This document shows, in pieces, positions 12,406-24,576 of a stretch of DNA of 64,000 nt (its first letter is position 1; the number at the start of each line of letters is the position of its first letter). The notes under the pieces are model-generated. The model saw only the letters and a list, made by a program, of their open reading frames with translations, did no database searches and was not told the DNA's origin. The translations under genes were made by a program, and so were the position numbers. Origin of the DNA: Phlegmacium glaucopus (lineage: Eukaryota > Basidiomycota > Agaricomycetes > Agaricales > Cortinariaceae); contig MU130621.1 of assembly GCA_015039465.1 (NCBI GenBank), forward strand, positions 125,387-189,386. Direction: 5' to 3'.

Positions 12406-13701
12406 ATGAAGCACCTTTTTAAGAAACTTGGAAAATACAAGGAACCAGTATACCCATCTCTGACCATTGCTGATGCTCTCGTTCCAAGTCCTACACCGGC
12501 AACTTCGAAATCGACAATCGTAACATGCACCGCTGACTCCATGCCATCCGTTCCCGCTAGTGCTGCGATCACAAGCGCTCAGGTTATTCAGTCCGCCGGC
12601 GTCACGGTGAGTGTTCGACTTGGCATCCCATCGATAATAATTACTCAATCCATTGTCGTCGATCAGACCGCCCACAGTGAACTCCAAGTCTCCGCTTCGG
12701 TTTCCGCTTTGGTGATCAATGATCGCGTTCCTGTGGCAGAAAATCGTAACAAATCGTCCTCGGCTCATTCCATAACGCAAGCCAACTCGAGATCCCCGGA
12801 ATCAGAACAAAATCACTCGGTGAGTTGCTTATGCCTTGGTGGTCTCGACTTATGCTGATGGTTTGGGTCTCTTTCCGAATGCCCAGAATCTATTAATCAC
12901 TAACAGCACTATTGTAAGTCTTTCTCGTAGGCTGTGTAAATGAGTTAGCAATAATTGCACATAGGTAAACTGCGAGAACTATAATGCCAATATCCTCCCT
13001 GCCAATACTGGCGAAGGGCAGATGAAGATTGCTGTTTTACCTCAGAAATCACTATCTAGTCCATTCTTCACTGGACGGCAAGATGTACTCAACAAACTTG
13101 GGAAGATTTTCATTCATCAGCCTAATAGTAGACTGATGTTGAGGTCTTCTTGTCTCCTCTGGGGGATGGGAGGGATTGGAAAGACCCAGATCTGTCTCAA
13201 GTTCACAGAAGAAATGTCCCACAGGTGTGTCTTTACCTTGCCATTTGTAACACTGGATTCATTTCTTGCTCTAGTTTTTCACATGTGTTCTGGGTTGATG
13301 CCTCCTCTAAAGAGAGCATCACAATGTCTCACAAGGGCATATCTAGCCTCCCTGCTGCACGAGATCCTAATGTGGATGGCTCAGTTGAGTCTGTCCTCTG
13401 GTGGATATCCCATATCCAAAATGGTTAATTGTGTTTGATAATGCTGATGATTCTCCTCCTGAGGTGGTAGCCAAGTTCTTTCCCCCAGGTAACAGAGGTA
13501 ATATTCTGGTTACTAGCAGAAACAGATCTATGGGAAGGGTTGTATCATTTGAAAACAGCATTGAGATCAATGAAATGAAGGAGCCAGATGCTATAACTCT
13601 GCTTCTCAAAGCTAGGCCGATTGGATCAATCAGCTGAGCATCTACAAGCTGCTAAAAATATTGTCAGTGAACTTGGCTGCATTCCTCTTGCAGTTGATCA
13701 T
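12406..13701 (+). pseudogene. NB-ARC STAND receptor, 5' part only, frameshifted
   Basis: Start of a nucleotide-binding receptor of the NB-ARC type found in large numbers in Agaricomycetes. Exons are 12406-12819 (MKHLFKKLGK..., Ser/Thr/Val-rich leader), 12887-12913, 12965-13224 and 13275 onward, with canonical introns. Motifs in order: FFTGRQDVLNKLGKIF, Walker A GMGGIGKT (about 13165-13190), FSHVFWVDASSK, Walker B WLIVFDNADD, GNILVTSRN and ELGCIPLAVDH. Frameshifts lie near 13418 (before WLIVFDN) and near 13617 (before LDQSAEHL). After AVDH (about 13701) the similarity stops and repeat sequence begins; the rest of the NB-ARC and the effector repeats are not found elsewhere in the window. This is therefore a truncated, dead receptor gene. 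Confidence 0.8.
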
Positions 13702-14267
13702 GTTATGAACATTTATTCTTACAGTTCTTTTTCTTTTCCTCTCCATCTCCGCCGGATGGACAACATGTTTGTTTCACCTACATGCTCTTTTCTTTCTCTT
13801 TTCATTACCGTTCACACATGCCTTTCATCTCCACTTCACTTATGCTTACTTCCCTCTTTTCATCGTTTCACTTATTTATACCTATGCCTTCTCCCTTAAG
13901 TATGTGGGGGACTGTAAAGTACAGTTCTTTTCACCCACCCTCCACTCCCTTTTTCACAGCATTTCCCCTCACTACAATAACCCCCTTTCACTTTTCACTT
14001 TACCAACTTTTTCCATGACTTGACACAATCTGTCTTCAGTTAGTTTAGCTATCTGTTATGGGACATAGTCTAGTATGATGGGGCAACCACCACACTTGAA
14101 TACTTAGGGAGAAGGGATGTTGCCAGTAACCAAGTTTATAACAAGGTGTCATTGTAAGACAACACCTGCTACCTTATATACATGAGGACCTAGGTAACTA
14201 CCCTAAGCCCTGATAGGCCATCGTGTATGTAAAATGTAAGTATAGGACACACATTTGTAAGAACATG
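13702..14267. repeat. Repeat-derived filler with a one-sided TGGGGGACTGTAAAG terminus
   Basis: T/C-rich sequence that truncates the NB-ARC gene. At 13906-13928 it contains tatgtgggggactgtaaag, the right-end motif shared with the terminal-inverted-repeat elements described at 38.3, 30.07 and 52.19 kb. No matching left end is visible, although acagttctttt occurs both near 13724 and right after the motif. No coding potential seen. Confidence 0.4.
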
Positions 14268-14360
14268 TGTTAAGCATCTACTTGGAGTTGCATGTGTGTA
14301 CAGTTACTAAGCAAAGGATGGTGAGTGGTAATTTTGTTAGTCCATGCATAATATGGTTTG

Positions 14361-14790
14361 TGTTACAACTTCAAACAGTTCAGTTGACTCTGACCATAGA
14401 CAGTTGTATAAAGATAGATTTGTCATTCAAAGTGAGCTCAGAAGAATACCAAGAGATTGTCTCAAGGAATTGTCTTAAGAGTTTGAGGAAGATCAAAGAG
14501 GAAAGTTGGTATGATTCTCAAGAACTAGCTAGAGAATACATGTAGAGTAAATACAGTATTTATAGTAAAAGAATGAGTCACATATGTGTATGAGTTGCTG
14601 CATGTAAAAGGTGAGTCATAGTTAAAAATAGAAGTGACTCATACAATGAGTCATATGCATGTAGGTGAAACAATGAAAAATGTAAGGTAAACATGAGTAA
14701 GTGGAAATGAAAGAAAAGAGTAAGGCATGTGTAGATGAAATGACATTGTGTTTGGTGGAGTTAAAGAAAAGAAAAATAAAGTTCATAACA
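14361..14790 (-). repeat. 3' LTR of gypsy copy 1
   Basis: 430-bp long terminal repeat, TG...CA, bordered on the left by target duplication GTTTG. It holds the same TATA-like tatttata and the aagaactagcta segment (14523-14534) as the 5' LTR. Confidence 0.95.
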
Positions 14791-15659
14791 TTACCCCTGT
14801 TTTATGTTGATGACTCCATAATTGACCCAGTATCAATGTCTATCTCCTCTCTTTCTCCAAGTGGGCAATGATGCCATCTGTGGCCTTCTTCATGATAGAT
14901 GTTGCAAAGTTGATATTCATTTGGTGGTCGTTTGTTTTGCAAAATGATAGGTTCTCCAGTGATGGATAAAAACATTGTCTAGATGAATGACCATTGTTGT
15001 CACAAATATAACAGTGTCTTTCTAGAACAATATTGTCATTGTCGTCAATAATGATAGGATTTTGTTGAGTACCAGAAGGAATTGGTTCAGGAATTGGAAG
15101 GGGAGATTGTCGAGGATGTTCAGGATAAAGGGATTGTCATTGGGAAATAATGGATCATTTAAGTTGAATAAGAGGTTCAATTTGTTTGGTTAGACCACAG
15201 CTGACCATATTGTCAAATAATGTGTCAGCTTGTTCTTTCTGGTATTTGAGTTCTCGTTCAGCTTGTTTTATGGTTTGGTTGATGTGGTGGAAATAGAGAA
15301 ATTTTATATATAAAAGAGGATTCATTCAAAGGAAAGGAGTGAGATTATTGATGTTGGTTCTTGTTGAAATGTAAGAGGAAAATTTGTCTTGGGTGAAATT
15401 AAAAATTGGGGTTTGAGAATGAGCAGGTGAGGAGAGGATGAAGAAGGGATTCAAGGCATATTCAACAGTATTTTCCAATCATTTGAAAAGGATCAAATGG
15501 AGGATTAAGAAAGTGGAAGATGTCAACTCCATTTTATGATTCTTAAATAAGTGACTTTGTCCACAGAATCTAGATAGTCATCTAAGAATCTGTCAAATTC
15601 CCAGATGAAATTTTTGATTTCAGTTTCAAAGTTGACCATGTTTTTTGTGTGTTGATAGT

Positions 15660-18600
15660 TTAAAGGTGATGGAGTTGTTTATAGTTTGCCAGCTTGTCAA
15701 ATGCATTTTTGATGTTGACTTCTGGTTCCCACACTGCTTCTGAGATTGGATAATCTTTCCATCAGATTTTGTATTGATATCTGCGTCCTCATTTTCAGTA
15801 TCCAATGATTGCTTCGATTTCATATTCCTCTTCTCCATTGATGATTTTGGCAGGTGGTTTAAGGAAATTTGGTCCATGAACTTCATTTTCAAAGTAAGGC
15901 ATTAAAAGGTATGCATGAAAAATGTTGTGAATCTTCCATGTTTCAGGGAGTTTTAGTTGATAAGTGAGGGGTCCAAGGACTTCTTGGATTTCAAAAGGTC
16001 CTTCTCATTGAGGTGCAATTTTCTTATTGTATTTTTCTTGAGTCTAACCAGACTAATTGTCCTCATTGAAATGGTTTGAAATTTGATTTGATTCTGTTTT
16101 CCATATGATGTCTTGCCATTTCATGTGTGGCTAATGCTTCTTCACAGTCTTTGATTAATCTCCATGTTCTTTCTTCAACAGCTGGAATTGCATGTTTTCA
16201 AAAGAGAGTGGTATGGAAATAGAAGATGATCCCATGATGAGTTCAAATGGAGTTCTTTGTCTTCCAGAATGTCTTCGATTGTTATGGGTAAATTTGAGTG
16301 TTGGTAAAGTGGTTAGCCAGTTTGTTGGGTTATTGAAACAATAAATGGATAAATATGCTTCAATTTCTTGATTAAAACATTCAGTGGTTCCATCTGATTT
16401 AGGGTGAAATGCTGTTGTCTTTGCATGTTCGATTCCAAGGAGTTTGAAAAGGTTTTCAAATGCTTTAGCAGTGAATTGAGGGTCTCTGTCAGAGATCATT
16501 TTGTCAGGAAGTCCAAATCGTTTGTAGAGGTTGTCAAGTAAAAATTGAGCAATATCTTCTGAAGTACAAGATTTTGTGCAAGGGATAAGAATCACCCCCT
16601 TTGTAAGACCATGGTTGACCATGACCAGTATAGCGTCTTTGCTGTCAATGAGTGGTAGATCAGTGATGAGATCCATTGAGCAATTAGGAAATGGTTGAGA
16701 GTCTTTGGGTCCTTCTATAGGATTAAACAACAGTTTTGATGGGTTTCTGTTGATCTTGAATTGTTGGCAATCAGAACATCCTTTTATTTAGTTCTTCACA
16801 AAAGTTCGAAGACCAGGCCACCAGTAGTGTTGAGAGATAGAGTTATATGTTTCCAGTTCACCTGGGTGTCCTGCAGTTGGTGCATCATGGAATTGTTTAA
16901 CAAGTTGGTGACAAAGTTCTTGATTCTGGGGAATATAGTTCTTTCCTTTATAGAATAAAATCAGTTTTCCCATAAACTCTTCAGTCGACCAGTCTTCAAG
17001 ATCGCTTCTTAAATTAGAAGGTCCTTTTTTGAGTAATGATTGTAATGCGTCGGCAGCATCAGTGTCTATATCGGTAGAGTCAGCTATTTGTTGTTGTAGA
17101 TCAAGATCTACAAGGTTGACAAATAAGGAATCAGGAGCATTGTGATATCTTCATTATTGTTGTCATCCTTAGGACAGAAATCAGGTTGTTGAGATAAAGT
17201 GTTGGATCATTTTGTTTCCAGGTAGATGGATGAGATTGACATTAAACTCAGAAAGGAATAACAACCATCGAGCTCATTGTCTGTTCAACTTCTGTGCTGT
17301 TCAATAATAAGTCAAATTCTTGTGGTCAGAATAGACTGTTGTCATATGTTCAGAACCAAGGATATAATGTCTCCAATCGGTTAAAGCTTGTATGATTGCC
17401 AGGAGTTCATGATCATAGATTTTGTGGTTTCATTCAGTAGGTGAAAGGCTTTTGATAAAAAAGCTACAGGGTGTCTGTCTCCATTCATGTCTGTTTGTGT
17501 AAGGACTGCACCTGATGTGTATTTCAAAGCATCGGATTTGATTTGGAAAGGTTGGGTAGGGTCAGGCATTTGTAAGACTGGTTCTTCAGTGAATCTCTGT
17601 TTCAGCTGTTCAAAAGTTTCCTGACACTTATCCGTCCATTCAAAAGGTGCGTCCTTTTTCAAGAGATTATTCAATGGTTGATATAAGTCAGAGAAATGTT
17701 GGATGAATTGTCTGTAAAAGTTTCCAAATCCTAAAAAGGATCGTACTTCTTTAACAGTAGTAGAAGTTGGCCAGTCTCAGATACCTTTGAGTTTAGTTGG
17801 GTCCATAGAGATCTTGCCTTCTTTGATGATCATTCCAAGATATTCAACTTTTTTATTGAATTTGCATTTCTTTGGTTTCAAATAAAGATTGTTTTCCCAT
17901 AGACATTGTAGAACTTTTTTTGTGATTTCTTTGAGATCTTTTTCATTCTTTGCAAAGATTAAGATGTTGTCCATATAGACAATGATGTAATCACTTTCAA
18001 TGAGATCTTCAAAGATAGAGTCCATCATTGCTTGAAATGTTGCTGGTGAATTACACATGCTAAAGAACATTACTGTCAGTTCAAATAATCCTTGATTCAT
18101 TTTGAATGTGGCTTTCCACCCATCTCCTTTAGCAATCCAGACATTGTTATAACCTCTGAGGACGTCAAATTTGGTGAAACAAGTTGCGCCTTTGAGTTCA
18201 TCTATGATTTCAGTGATAAGTGGGAGTGGATAAGCATTTTTGATCATGTGTTCATTCAAATATCAATAATATTGACAAGGTCAAAGTTTTCCATCTTTCT
18301 TAGATATAAAAAAGAAGGGTGATGCCATTGGAGATTGTGATTTTTGAATATATCCTCGGTCAAGATTTTCTTTGAGGAATTTGTCCAGTTCAATTTGTTC
18401 TGCCGGTGTGAGGTTGTACATTTTAAAAGATTTTGGTTGAAAGTCTGGTTTCATTTTGATCTTATGATCCCAGGGTCTTGGTTCAGGAAATCTGTCAGCC
18501 TTCTTTTCATCAAATACGTCCAAGAATTTGTGATATTCAGGTGGTACAATTTCTTTGATGGGAATGTCAGGCTTTATATTATATTTCATAGCCAGATCTT

Positions 18601-19135
18601 GTGAAGCAGAGGTTTTTGCATTGATCCAATATTCTTCTTCTGTTTTGCCAGTGATTTGAGCAATAAATGATAAGATTGATTCTTCTTCATCATCAGTGGG
18701 GTTTCGAGTTCAATTAAGATATTCTTTGATATTGTCTTTGTCTTCAATAGTAGTAGAGGGTGTCCTGATAATTGGTTTCTGTAGTGGTTCTTGTTTCTTT
18801 TGTTTGGGTTCTCGCCATGTAAGGATTTCTTTCTCCCAGTCTATTTCAGGGTTATTTTATTTAAGCCAGGTTACTCCAAGAATAATCTTGTGCTTCCCTA
18901 ATCCAGTAACTAGAAGTCAGTTCATCTTCTTTTGTCCAAGTACATTGATCTCGAGGTTTACATAATGTTTGATCATGCCTTGTTTGTTGGGAGTACCGCT
19001 GCGCCAGAGTCAGTAAAGGCTTGTTCGATGATTTCTGGATCTCCTTGCATTTTGCTTGTGATAGATATGGGTATTTTCATTTGGTGAATGTGTAGACGAG
19101 GTAGTAAACAATTTGATATAGATAGCATGGGAGAA
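15660..19135 (-). pseudogene. Gypsy copy 1 pol: PR-RT-RNase H-IN-chromodomain, decayed
   Basis: The reading order runs from high to low coordinates. Recognisable blocks are [20 protein letters not shown] and the reverse transcriptase (about 17777-18589), RNase H (DALKYTSGAVLTQ, about 17381-17674), the integrase zinc-binding region (HHYWWPGL-like, about 16788-16973), the integrase core with DDE-type blocks (MDLITDLP, SDRDPQFTAKAF, DGTTECFNQE; 16155-16730), and a C-terminal chromodomain (FLKPPAKII...WKDYPISEAVWEPE; 15660-15890). In-frame TGA codons occur at 18281-18283, 18263-18265, 17777-17779, 15795-15797, 15789-15791 and 15762-15764. Where gypsy copy 2 aligns it has CGA Arg at the first three. 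The RT box reads YMDN instead of YMDD, so a catalytic Asp is lost. One stop (TAA after FVKN, about 16787) does not fit the CGA pattern. Confidence 0.9.
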
Positions 19136-19139
19136 ACTG

Positions 19140-20152
19140 ACATCAATTCAGTTCTCCACTGTAAAAATCCTCATCATCAACTTCTACTATTTTCTCATCT
19201 TCTTTGAGACCGAGTTGAAGACTGGCAAGTCTTTCTTGTTTGTCATGGTTTAGTCCTTTGATCATGGAATGAAGTTCTTTGATTGAAAGTTTCTTCAGCT
19301 AGGTCTGATTCTTGTTGTTTGGAAGAGGAACTCCTGTTTCCTCTATATCCAGTCTTCTCTTTGCAATCTCTCAATATATGTCCTGGTTTCTCACATTTGA
19401 AATACAGGCCTTTGCGCATGAATTCTCCTCATTTCTCATAGCTCATTGCATTGATGTCCATGGCATCTGGATCGTTTCATCATGAGGACCAGTTTTGTCC
19501 TTCATATTTGGGTTTCTCTTCTTGATATTGTGGGGGTCTTTTCATTGGTTGTTCTGATGATAAAATTGCCATCACAAATTGATATTGCAAGTCATATTGA
19601 ATCACTCTGTCTTTCCATCCTTTGATTGTGGTGGGAACATTGTCAGCTAAAAGGATTTTCCTGGATAAGGATGAGTTCAAAACTTTTCAGAACATGTGGA
19701 TTAGGTGGATGTTGTCTGAAGTTGTCTTTTCTTCAAGTCCTTGTGTGGCTATCAAGGAGAATTTGGTGGCGATTTCTTCCGCTGATTTCTTCCCTTGTCT
19801 CAGAAGGGTCAGCTTATGTAAAGCATCTTGTGTTCTGTTCACTTCTTTGAATTGATCAGTTATAATGGTCAAGAAATTGGCAAGTGATGGGAGGACAAGT
19901 TTTCCCTGTACGTTGGTAATGCTATCCAACCAAGTTTCTTTCCACTATCCAGCTTCTCCATCATTTCATGAAGGAGAGGATGAATGCAATCCTTGATTTG
20001 TCTGTGTTGTATACTTTGTCATTGATGGTTAAGTAAATGTTACATTCTTGTAAGAATGTCTTCACTTTGCGTCTGTCGCCTGAAAAGGGTGTTGGTCTAT
20101 TGATTTTTAATTCTTTTGGAACATGAGTGGCTGGTTCTGTTTGTGCCATCAT
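19140..20152 (-). pseudogene. Gypsy copy 1 gag, decayed
   Basis: Capsid-type protein starting near ATG 20152 (MMAQTEPATHVPKELKINR...). The blocks PTPFSGDRRKVKTFLQECNIYL, FKEVNRTQDALHKLTLLRQGKKSAEEI and WKDRVIQYDLQYQFVMA are shared with copy 2. The zinc knuckle near 19375-19430 has lost its first Cys: it reads LYFKCEKPGHILRDC, whereas copy 2 reads LCFKC. Several frame interruptions are present. The product would have packaged element RNA; this copy cannot. Confidence 0.85.
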
Positions 20153-20430
20153 GGTTTCATCTGATTTTGGGTTCAAATGTTCTCATGTTCAATCTAAAGG
20201 GTTCTGTGATGCGCTGACTGATGCAAATTGTTCTTCAGTTAATTCAGGTGTTCTACTTCTGGGAGTAGCAAACAAGTCTTCTTTGTTGCTATTGATCGAT
20301 GGAGAGTAAGATGTCTTTGCTCTGTACTCTTACACTGGCTCAGGTATTTCTCCTTTCACAGTGTTCATTTTGTTTCTGTTTCAGCTAAGTACAGCTAACA
20401 CTTCTAAGAAGAGAGCATAAAGGAATATGG

Positions 20431-20442
20431 TAGCTAGTTCTT
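20431..20442 (-). other. Self-complementary primer-binding site, gypsy copy 1
   Basis: On the plus strand this is tagctagttctt, one base inside the 5' LTR border (20444). It is the exact 12-nt reverse complement of 20603-20614 within the LTR (aagaactagcta). No tRNA-type TGG primer site is seen. This matches Tf1/sushi-type self-priming, in which the 5' end of the element RNA folds back to prime cDNA synthesis. Confidence 0.75.
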
Positions 20443-20443
20443 T

Positions 20444-20873
20444 TGTTACAACTTCAAATGGTTCAGTTGACTCTGACCATAGACAGTTGTATAAAGATAG
20501 ATTTGTCATTCAAAGTGAGCTCAGAAGAATACCAAGAGATCGTCTCAAGAAATTGCCTTAAGAGTTTGAGGAAGATCAAAGAGGAAAGTTGGTATGATTC
20601 TCAAGAACTAGCTAGAGAATACATGTAGAGTAAATATAGTATTTATAGTAAAAGAATGAGTCACATATGTGTATGAGTTGCCTGCATGTAAAAGGTGAGT
20701 CATAGTTAAAAATAGAAGTGACTCATACAATGAGTCATATGCATGTAGGTGAAACAATGAAAAATGTAAGGTAAACATGAGTAAGTGGAATGAAAGAAAA
20801 GAGTAAGGCATGTGTAGATGAAATGACATTGTGTTTGGTGGAGTTAAAGAAAAGAAAAATAAAGTTCATAACA
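20444..20873 (-). repeat. 5' LTR of gypsy copy 1
   Basis: 430 bp, bordered on the right by GTTTG. It contains a TATA-like box (20640-20647) and, 33 bp downstream on the minus strand, the segment complementary to the primer-binding site (20603-20614), which marks a plausible transcript 5' end. Confidence 0.95.
20640..20647 (-). promoter_or_regulatory. TATA box of gypsy copy 1 LTR
   Basis: TATAAATA on the minus strand. Its first base is 33 nt upstream of position 20614, where the self-priming segment begins. The same box and spacing recur in copy 2 (52336-52343 relative to 52310). Confidence 0.6.
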
Positions 20874-21206
20874 GTTTGTGTACAATAACTATAGGAGGGG
20901 GATGGAGTATGTAAGTGTAAATGTATGTACCTATGTAGTGTCCTCTGACACTATCTTAGACTTGATAGGATAATACTTGTCATATGACAAGGGGTTGATG
21001 ACAGAGGATGCTGACAAAGATGACTAATAAGATAAGATGTTGATAAAGGTGATGATGTTGGGGATGAGCTTGGAGTAATGGTGGAGGGGCTGGAATAATA
21101 CAGATAACTGTCAGATCCAAAGGAAGGAGGAGTAATAGTCATGGAGTCAGAGTCAGGTGTTCTTGTCAGAACCAGTGACAGAGCAACCCATGACTGAATT
21201 GTAACA

Positions 21207-21838
21207 GGATGACTGTGAAGGGATAAATTATTTATGAATGTGGTCTGACTGTCACATGATGTGAATTTTAGGCTTTCATCTCACTGTGAGGAGGGATTAT
21301 TCTTGCCTCTAGAAGATTCAATAAAAAATCAGATATTCAACAACATATTATTCCATTCAAAGTCTACATATCTACACTTAATAATTTGAGACCCATAACT
21401 GAACATATACAAGGTCATTTGTATAGAAATATAAACCGCTAGATAGTAGAGCAATGCTCAGTCAATAGTATAACAACTTTATTTGATAGCCTACTGTACC
21501 TAGATAGTAGAGCAATGCTATCGGTACAGTAAGTAACATTGTTGATAATTAGTGTGTATGGAGTGGCTCACCTCAGTCAATAGTACAACGACTGAGGTGA
21601 GTCTATGTAATGGTATGGTATTTATATAAAACTACACAATGGTGTGTGGCACAGTGGCCACACCGCTTTGTTCGTTGTGGCCACCAAGACCACTCGCACT
21701 TTGTCCACTGTGCCGGTGACCCATCAGGGCCACTCGTTCAGACTTACGATGCAAACATCAACACTCCTCCTCACCGTAAGTCTGCTCCTCCTCGCATGGA
21801 ATCCAGCGGTCTAAGATAGCCCTAAGAAATTTTGAAGG
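21207..21838. other. Non-coding flank of copia element with small inverted repeats
   Basis: This stretch lies between the family Y remnant and the copia RNase H. It contains short inverted repeats: cacctcagt...actgaggtg near 21570-21598 and cagtggccac...gtggccac near 21653-21685. The phrase ctagatagtagagcaatgct is repeated near 21438 and 21500. It may include the copia 3' LTR, but I could not match it to a 5' LTR. Confidence 0.35.
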
Positions 21839-23691
21839 CGGATAAATGTGGTACTGCCAAGCGGTTTCATGAAGATGTCTGCAATATTGTCTGCAGTGTT
21901 TATGTAGGATAGGTTAATATCGCCCAATTGGACCCTTTCACGTAGGAAGTGATATCAAATATCAAAGTGTTTCACGTGCGTGAAAAGCTGGGTCTTCTGA
22001 TAGAGTAATCATTGCATTGTTGTCACAGAGTATGGTGGTCGAAGACAAGGGTTGGAAACCAATGCTTGAAAGAAGTGTTCGTAGCCATATAGCTTCCTTG
22101 GAGGCTTCAAACGCGGCAGTATATTCTGCTTCACAGGAGGATGTCGTGACTGTTTTTTGTTTTCGTGACTGCCAGCAGATTGGCCCAGATCCTAGGGTAA
22201 ACAGGTAGCTGCCAATGCTGCACCTAGTGTCCAAACAATTTGCCCAATCGGAATCGGTAAAACCTAATATTTTGATATCAGCGGTCCCCCCCAGTGTGAG
22301 CTGCAAGTCCCTTGTGCCTTTCAAGTATCACACCACATGTATGGCTGCATTCCAGTGAGTGTATGAGTAGTTATCCAGGAATTGTGACAATTGTTGTACG
22401 GCATACGAAATGTCGGGGCGTGTGCCAACAGCAAGATAAATCAAACAACCCACCAATGATCTGTATGGTGTTTTATCCAACTGGTCTTTCTCACTGTGTG
22501 GCAAGGAGGATTTATCAACTCGTCGTAACTTGGTCCTGGAGTCCATGGGTGTAGTGGCTGGATGGCAGTTGGTCTGGCCAAACTGTTGAACAATCTTGTC
22601 TATAAGTGCAGTTTGGGAGAGGTATACCGTCCGCAAGTCGAGGTTCCGGGAAATGGCAATACCGACGCAATGCTTAGCATCTCCTAAGTCTGAGATGGTC
22701 CACTTTTCCTTCATTTGAGACTTGAACAATTTGTTCTCCACTTTTGAGTCGGCTACTGACAAGAAATTGTCAATGTGGACTGCAGAAATGATCGTACCGG
22801 TTGCGCTTTTCCTGTAATATATACATGATTCGCAAGAAAGCCAAGTGAACCCCCACTGTAACATGGCATCGTTCATGGTTTTATTCCAGATACGACCGCT
22901 CTGCTTCATCCCATAGAGCCCTCGTTGCAGCATCCACACAAAGTCTTCCTTCCCAGTTTCTTCAAAGCCACTTGGTTGTTCCATGTACTGGACCGTTATC
23001 GGGTAAAAGACCATAGAGGAAGGCAGTTTTGACATCTATTTGTTGGGCATCTCAGCCAAGTGATGCTGTGATATGTAGCAGTATCTGCCATGATTCCATG
23101 TGCGCTGTTGGTGAGGTAGTACTCATGTAATCTTTGCCATATATCTGTTCAAAGCCTTTGAAGACAAGGTGTACCTTCCAACGGACCAGTTTTCCATCAG
23201 AATCTCGCTTCAATCTGAAAACCGGTCACCCTTTTCTGATCTTGGTAGAAGGTGGTACCTGTGACCTGTGAACTAATTTGTAAACAGACATCTCCTTTAG
23301 AGAATTCAGTTCTTCACAATATCCTGCTTCCCATTGAGAACTATAAGGCAAATTCTGTGCTTCCTTCCAACTATTTGGTTTGTCAAGGTCAAAGTTGTTG
23401 AAGGTGGTCTGAGGTATATCTGATACAGCTGCGAGGATGCAATTTATTTGTACAGCTTCAGACTCATCTGTTGCCCCAATAGTAAGGTCATTGAAGACAT
23501 TGCGTAACTGCTGTACTGCGTCTCCCTCCGGTTGAGCATCAGCGGTCACGTTTTCAGGGGTATGGTCCAGACGTTCTAGTTTTAATCGGTGAGCACTGTC
23601 TTTCAAGTTCTGCACAGCTTTTTCAAGTCGTGTTGGGCATACCACACCTGCAATGGTGTCTGCCTTCTTTATTGCAAGACGAGCGGAGCGT
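21839..23691 (-). pseudogene. Copia RNase H, reverse transcriptase and hinge region
   Basis: 3' half of a Ty1/copia polyprotein. RNase H (21962-22324) shows GFTDSDWANCLDTRCSIGSY and the DNNAMITLS block. Reverse transcriptase (22328-23035) shows QRGLYGMKQSGRIWNKTMND and YLAVGTRPDISYAV. The catalytic box reads HIDNFL where copia elements have (Y/H)VDD, so the second Asp is lost. A hinge segment (about 23226-23690) ends at VHQRSARLAIKKAD, interrupted by the LTR at 23692. The frame shifts between RT and hinge, so the gene is dead. Confidence 0.88.
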
Positions 23692-24571
23692 TGATGTACC
23701 TGCAGTGGGATCAGACCGCAAGTAGTAACGTAGTTCAGAGGGGTTAATGTAGATTTCCTCGATAGAATTAAAGAGAGGTTCGCGGTATTGAAATACACAA
23801 GATGAGTAGACCGCGAAGATAGCGAAGTTCGCGAACGATAACGCAGTATGCGAAATAGCTTAAAGGATGAGACTATTGACTTAGAACGTTGCTGCAAAGT
23901 TTATGGGATCAAAACTCTGGCCGTCTCTTGTTCACCTTGCCTCCTACTTGCTACAGGTACTTAATACAAGAGTAACAAGCTAAGCCAGGTGCGGATATGT
24001 GAAACAGTAATGTAAAAATTGAGCTAATGCGAAGTCACATGAGCCCAGTAGTTTGGTAACGAAGAGATAGGGGATAGAATAAAAATAAAAGTGATGAGTA
24101 AGGAGGTCAGTTGAATGACCTCCTGTTTCGAAGGAGAGGATAAAATAATAATATATATGGAAAATCAAAAGAAAGTAAGTTGAAAACAAACACGGACCAT
24201 GATCAAACCAGTGAAAGGGATGCGTATGCGAGCCGTGAAAGACCGCGAGATTAAAGAGAAGCTGTGCGAAGATGTGGTTGCGAAGGAAAGAAATGGCTAA
24301 GTCCAGTATTGATAGAGAAAGCTGAAGATACGTCGAAGTACGAAATGCGAAGAGGAACGAGGGTGTGTTGGATAGTTAAGGAGGTCGTAGGAGTGATGTG
24401 CGGAGGTCATGCGAGGAATATAGTATGTTGTGCGAGATGCGGAGGATGTGCAAGAACCGCGAATGATGGTGCGAACAAAACTGGTACCCGCGAGGTATCC
24501 GCGTATACTGCGAAGTTGTTAAAACGCAAAAATAACCAGTTTACGAACCTAGAGGTTATATGGGTCCTATC
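23692..24571 (+). mobile_element. Solo LTR, family TGATGTACC...GGTCCTATC(A), inside copia
   Basis: Begins TGATGTACCTGCAG and ends GGGTCCTATC. It is flanked by the 5-bp repeat AGCGT (23687-23691 and 24572-24576). Same family as 39800-40535 and 41654-43942. About 880 bp, rich in gcga motifs; no coding sequence. Confidence 0.8.
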
Positions 24572-24576
24572 AGCGT

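Larger units (their letters stand above)
14361..20873 (-). mobile_element. Complete Ty3/gypsy chromovirus, copy 1 (6,513 bp)
   Basis: Full-length LTR retrotransposon in minus orientation. The LTRs are 14361-14790 and 20444-20873, each 430 bp, starting TGTTACAACTT and ending TTCATAACA. They differ by six substitutions, all transitions, and two 1-base indels, so the insertion is fairly recent. The target duplication GTTTG is perfect (14356-14360 and 20874-20878). The internal order on the minus strand is gag, protease, reverse transcriptase, RNase H, integrase, chromodomain. The coding region is full of TGA codons and cannot make a functional polyprotein. It lies inside older LTR sequence of family Y. 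Confidence 0.95.
14268..21206. repeat. Probable LTR remnant (family Y) split by the gypsy insertion
   Basis: The flanks of the gypsy element join into a sequence that begins TGTTAAG at 14268 and ends GTAACA at 21206. The part 20990-21206 resembles the LTRs at 53531-54111 and 55559-56173 (shared strings such as ggggctggaataatacaga). About 420 bp remain once the gypsy element is removed. Flanking pentamers (acatg, ggatg) agree only partly, so boundaries are tentative. Confidence 0.4.
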
